From Thermodesulfobium sp. 4217-1 (GTDB lineage Bacteria; Thermodesulfobiota; Thermodesulfobiia; Thermodesulfobiales; Thermodesulfobiaceae), in contig NZ_JBAGBW010000006.1 of the NCBI RefSeq assembly GCF_039822205.1, forward strand, positions 20,998 through 84,997: a stretch of 64,000 bases of DNA, read 5' to 3'. Below, in pieces: positions 62,765 to 64,000 of this stretch. Below the pieces are notes generated by a model. That model was not told the origin of the DNA and did no database searches. It was given only the letters and a program-made list of their open reading frames with translations. Each line of letters starts with the position of its first letter. Positions within the stretch are counted from its first letter, which is position 1. The translations under genes and the position numbers were made by a program.

Positions 62765-63646
62765 ATGAGAATTCAAACTCTTGACCTAAATTTTTTAAAC
62801 TTAAAACAAATCTTGAGTAGCTATCTTGTAGAGTCAGACCCACCATTTCTAATAGAAACGGGTCCTGATTCTACCTTTGAAAATCTTAAAGCCGCCTTGC
62901 ACAAAGCAGGCTATGAAATAAAGGACATAAAACACATCTTTATCACACACATACACCTGGATCACTCTGGCGCTGCATTCAGATTCGCAAATGAAGGCGC
63001 AAAGATATACGTCCACCCAAATGGCAAGAGACATCTTGTAAACCCTGCCAAGCTGATAAAATCAGCCACAATGGTCTACAAAGAGAGAACCTATGAGCTC
63101 TGGGGTGATACCCTCCCTATTGACGAAGAAAGGGTAATTGAGACCTCAGATGGGCAAATTATAACCTTAGGCGATACCCAGGTTAGAGTATTAGATTCCC
63201 CAGGACACGCAAAGCATCACAACGCTTATTTGGTTGATGGACACCTGTTCACAGGTGATACTGGAGGAGTAAAGATAGGCCATGGTCCAATTATGCCAGC
63301 AGTACCGCCTCCAGATATAGACATACCCCTCTGGCTAAAGACCATAGAGAAGATGAAGAGCTGCAACCCCACTTATATATGCCCTGCCCACTTTGGATGC
63401 TTTAGCGATGCAGCCAATTATCTTGAAACGTTGAAAGAAAACTTGATAAAATACGATGAATTTATAAAAAAGCAAATAAAATTTTCAGATGACTACGACA
63501 CGCTATTTCCAATATTCAAAGAATACGTAGACTCATTTTTCACAGACAAAAAAGTTAGAAACTTTTATCAGCTTGCGAATCCCGATGAGATGAACCTTGC
63601 AGGGCTAATTAGGTATGCGAAGGTAAATAAGTTTGATGTGGAATGA
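62765..63646 (+). CDS. MBL-fold metallohydrolase
   Basis: 293 aa. Zinc site ITHIHLDHSGA (HxHxDH) near residue 60, SPGHAKHHNAYL near 137, FTGDTGG near 160 and CPAHFG near 203. N-terminal SDPPFLIETGPDSTFENL is glyoxalase II-like. Several C-terminal helices (YDEFIKKQIKFSDD...) distinguish it from short MBL proteins. Substrate unknown. Divergent from the ferredoxin gene across 87 bp; ATG 62765 follows CTGGAGGAGAA. Confidence 0.88.
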   Translation: MRIQTLDLNFLNLKQILSSYLVESDPPFLIETGPDSTFENLKAALHKAGYEIKDIKHIFITHIHLDHSGAAFRFANEGAKIYVHPNGKRHLVNPAKLIKSATMVYKERTYELWGDTLPIDEERVIETSDGQIITLGDTQVRVLDSPGHAKHHNAYLVDGHLFTGDTGGVKIGHGPIMPAVPPPDIDIPLWLKTIEKMKSCNPTYICPAHFGCFSDAANYLETLKENLIKYDEFIKKQIKFSDDYDTLFPIFKEYVDSFFTDKKVRNFYQLANPDEMNLAGLIRYAKVNKFDVE

Positions 63647-63800
63647 TAAACAATCTTAATTAGGTACCTTTATTTTAAATATTCATTACAATATAATAAT
63701 AAGAGAGCGAGGCTATTAACAGTTACAATAAATCTATTTAATCATTAAACTATCAATTTTTCTCTTGGCTTTTTAGTATTTTGTATTATGATATAACCGT

Positions 63801-64000
63801 ATGTTTAACATTACTGAGTTTTCAAAACCTATAGGCTCTGCAGTCCAGACGCAGGGCAAAACTGAACGCATTAATGTAGAATATATAAGAGTAAGTTTAG
63901 AATATCATAAAGACTACTTAACAAGGCAGGTTAAATTGTTTAAATTATTTTTGGTAAAGCAGGACAAGAAATTTAAAATAATATCTTATGTATCCCAGAA
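63801..64000 (+). CDS. Unknown ORF, cut by the window end
   Basis: ATG 63801 opens a frame with no stop up to 64000 (66 codons), beginning MFNITEFSKPIGSAVQTQGK and continuing as a basic, hydrophobic segment (RQVKLFKLFLVKQDKKFKII). No ribosome site precedes it (TATGATATAACCGT), so the true start may be different. No family recognised. Confidence 0.35.
   Translation, partial: MFNITEFSKPIGSAVQTQGKTERINVEYIRVSLEYHKDYLTRQVKLFKLFLVKQDKKFKIISYVSQ

Noticed and set aside
1..64000. tRNA, rRNA, CRISPR arrays, insertion sequences or phage genes
   Set aside because: None seen: no transposase or integrase motifs, no regular spaced repeats, and no tRNA-like TPsiC arms that I could find by reading; a covariance search for tRNAs would be decisive.

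Overview
The window is AT-rich, densely coding bacterial DNA from what looks like a diderm anaerobe with a sulfate-reducer type of metabolism. It carries two outer-membrane porins with an N-terminal SLH domain, a siroheme decarboxylase (AhbB type) next to hemL, ADP-forming acetate-CoA ligase, indolepyruvate:ferredoxin oxidoreductase, hypF and many TTG starts with strong AGGAGG ribosome sites. This profile resembles Thermodesulfobium or a relative; that name is inference and has not been checked against any database.

Layout. 1-5.5 kb (+): ahbB (cut by the window edge), hemL, a tiny membrane ORF, a metallophosphoesterase, a cysteine synthase overlapping a CxxC PP-loop tRNA-thiolation-like protein, and a NUP-family exported protein. 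5.5-8.8 kb: a small exported protein and a peptide/nickel-type binding lipoprotein (-), divergent from an Ldh_2-type malate/lactate dehydrogenase (+). 8.8-10.4 kb: a tightly overlapped three-gene accessory locus (TIGR04255 family, unknown, HEPN) with an in-frame amber codon and a frameshift. 10.4-17.7 kb (-): a hydroxyacid-to-acetate operon, glcD-glcF-glcE, a fused ADP-forming acetate-CoA ligase and an orphan Pta-type P-loop/DRTGG protein, ending in a clear terminator. 17.8-25.4 kb (-): DUF177-rpmF-plsX-fabH-fabD-fabG-acpP-fabK-fabF-ubiE, with a 214-nt structured gap between acpP and fabK. 25.5-38.9 kb: MOSC protein, Ste24-like protease, a MASE1-PAS-GAF-PAS-GGDEF diguanylate cyclase, hypF, a small membrane protein, three transporters (APC, MFS, NhaC) and a LysR regulator divergent from nhaC. 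38.9-53.2 kb: a complete histidine-utilisation island (hutIUH, a MarR-type regulator, hutD, hutG, and separate cyclodeaminase and formiminotransferase genes) between two direct copies of the SLH porin gene. 53.2-56.7 kb: a calcium-loop protein, Nramp transporter and tsaD. 56.7-62.7 kb (-): ferredoxin-paaK2-iorA-iorB-ACT-paaK1 for arylpyruvate/arylacetate metabolism. 62.8-64 kb (+): an MBL-fold hydrolase and an unknown ORF running off the window.

How it fits together. Histidine would be degraded through urocanate and imidazolonepropionate to formiminoglutamate, which could be split by HutG or passed to folate by the two Ftc proteins. Both hut transcription units carry the same promoter/operator block, which points to the local MarR-type protein as the shared regulator. 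Lactate or glycolate would be oxidised by GlcDEF, and acetyl-CoA converted to acetate with ATP formation. The Ior/PaaK cluster would convert aromatic pyruvates to aryl-CoA and aryl acids with reduced ferredoxin.

The least explained sequence: the shared hut promoter/operator pair, the porin repeats that bracket the hut island, a leader before paaK2 with mutually exclusive and pseudoknot-capable pairings, the acpP-fabK gap, and the damaged HEPN/TIGR04255 locus.
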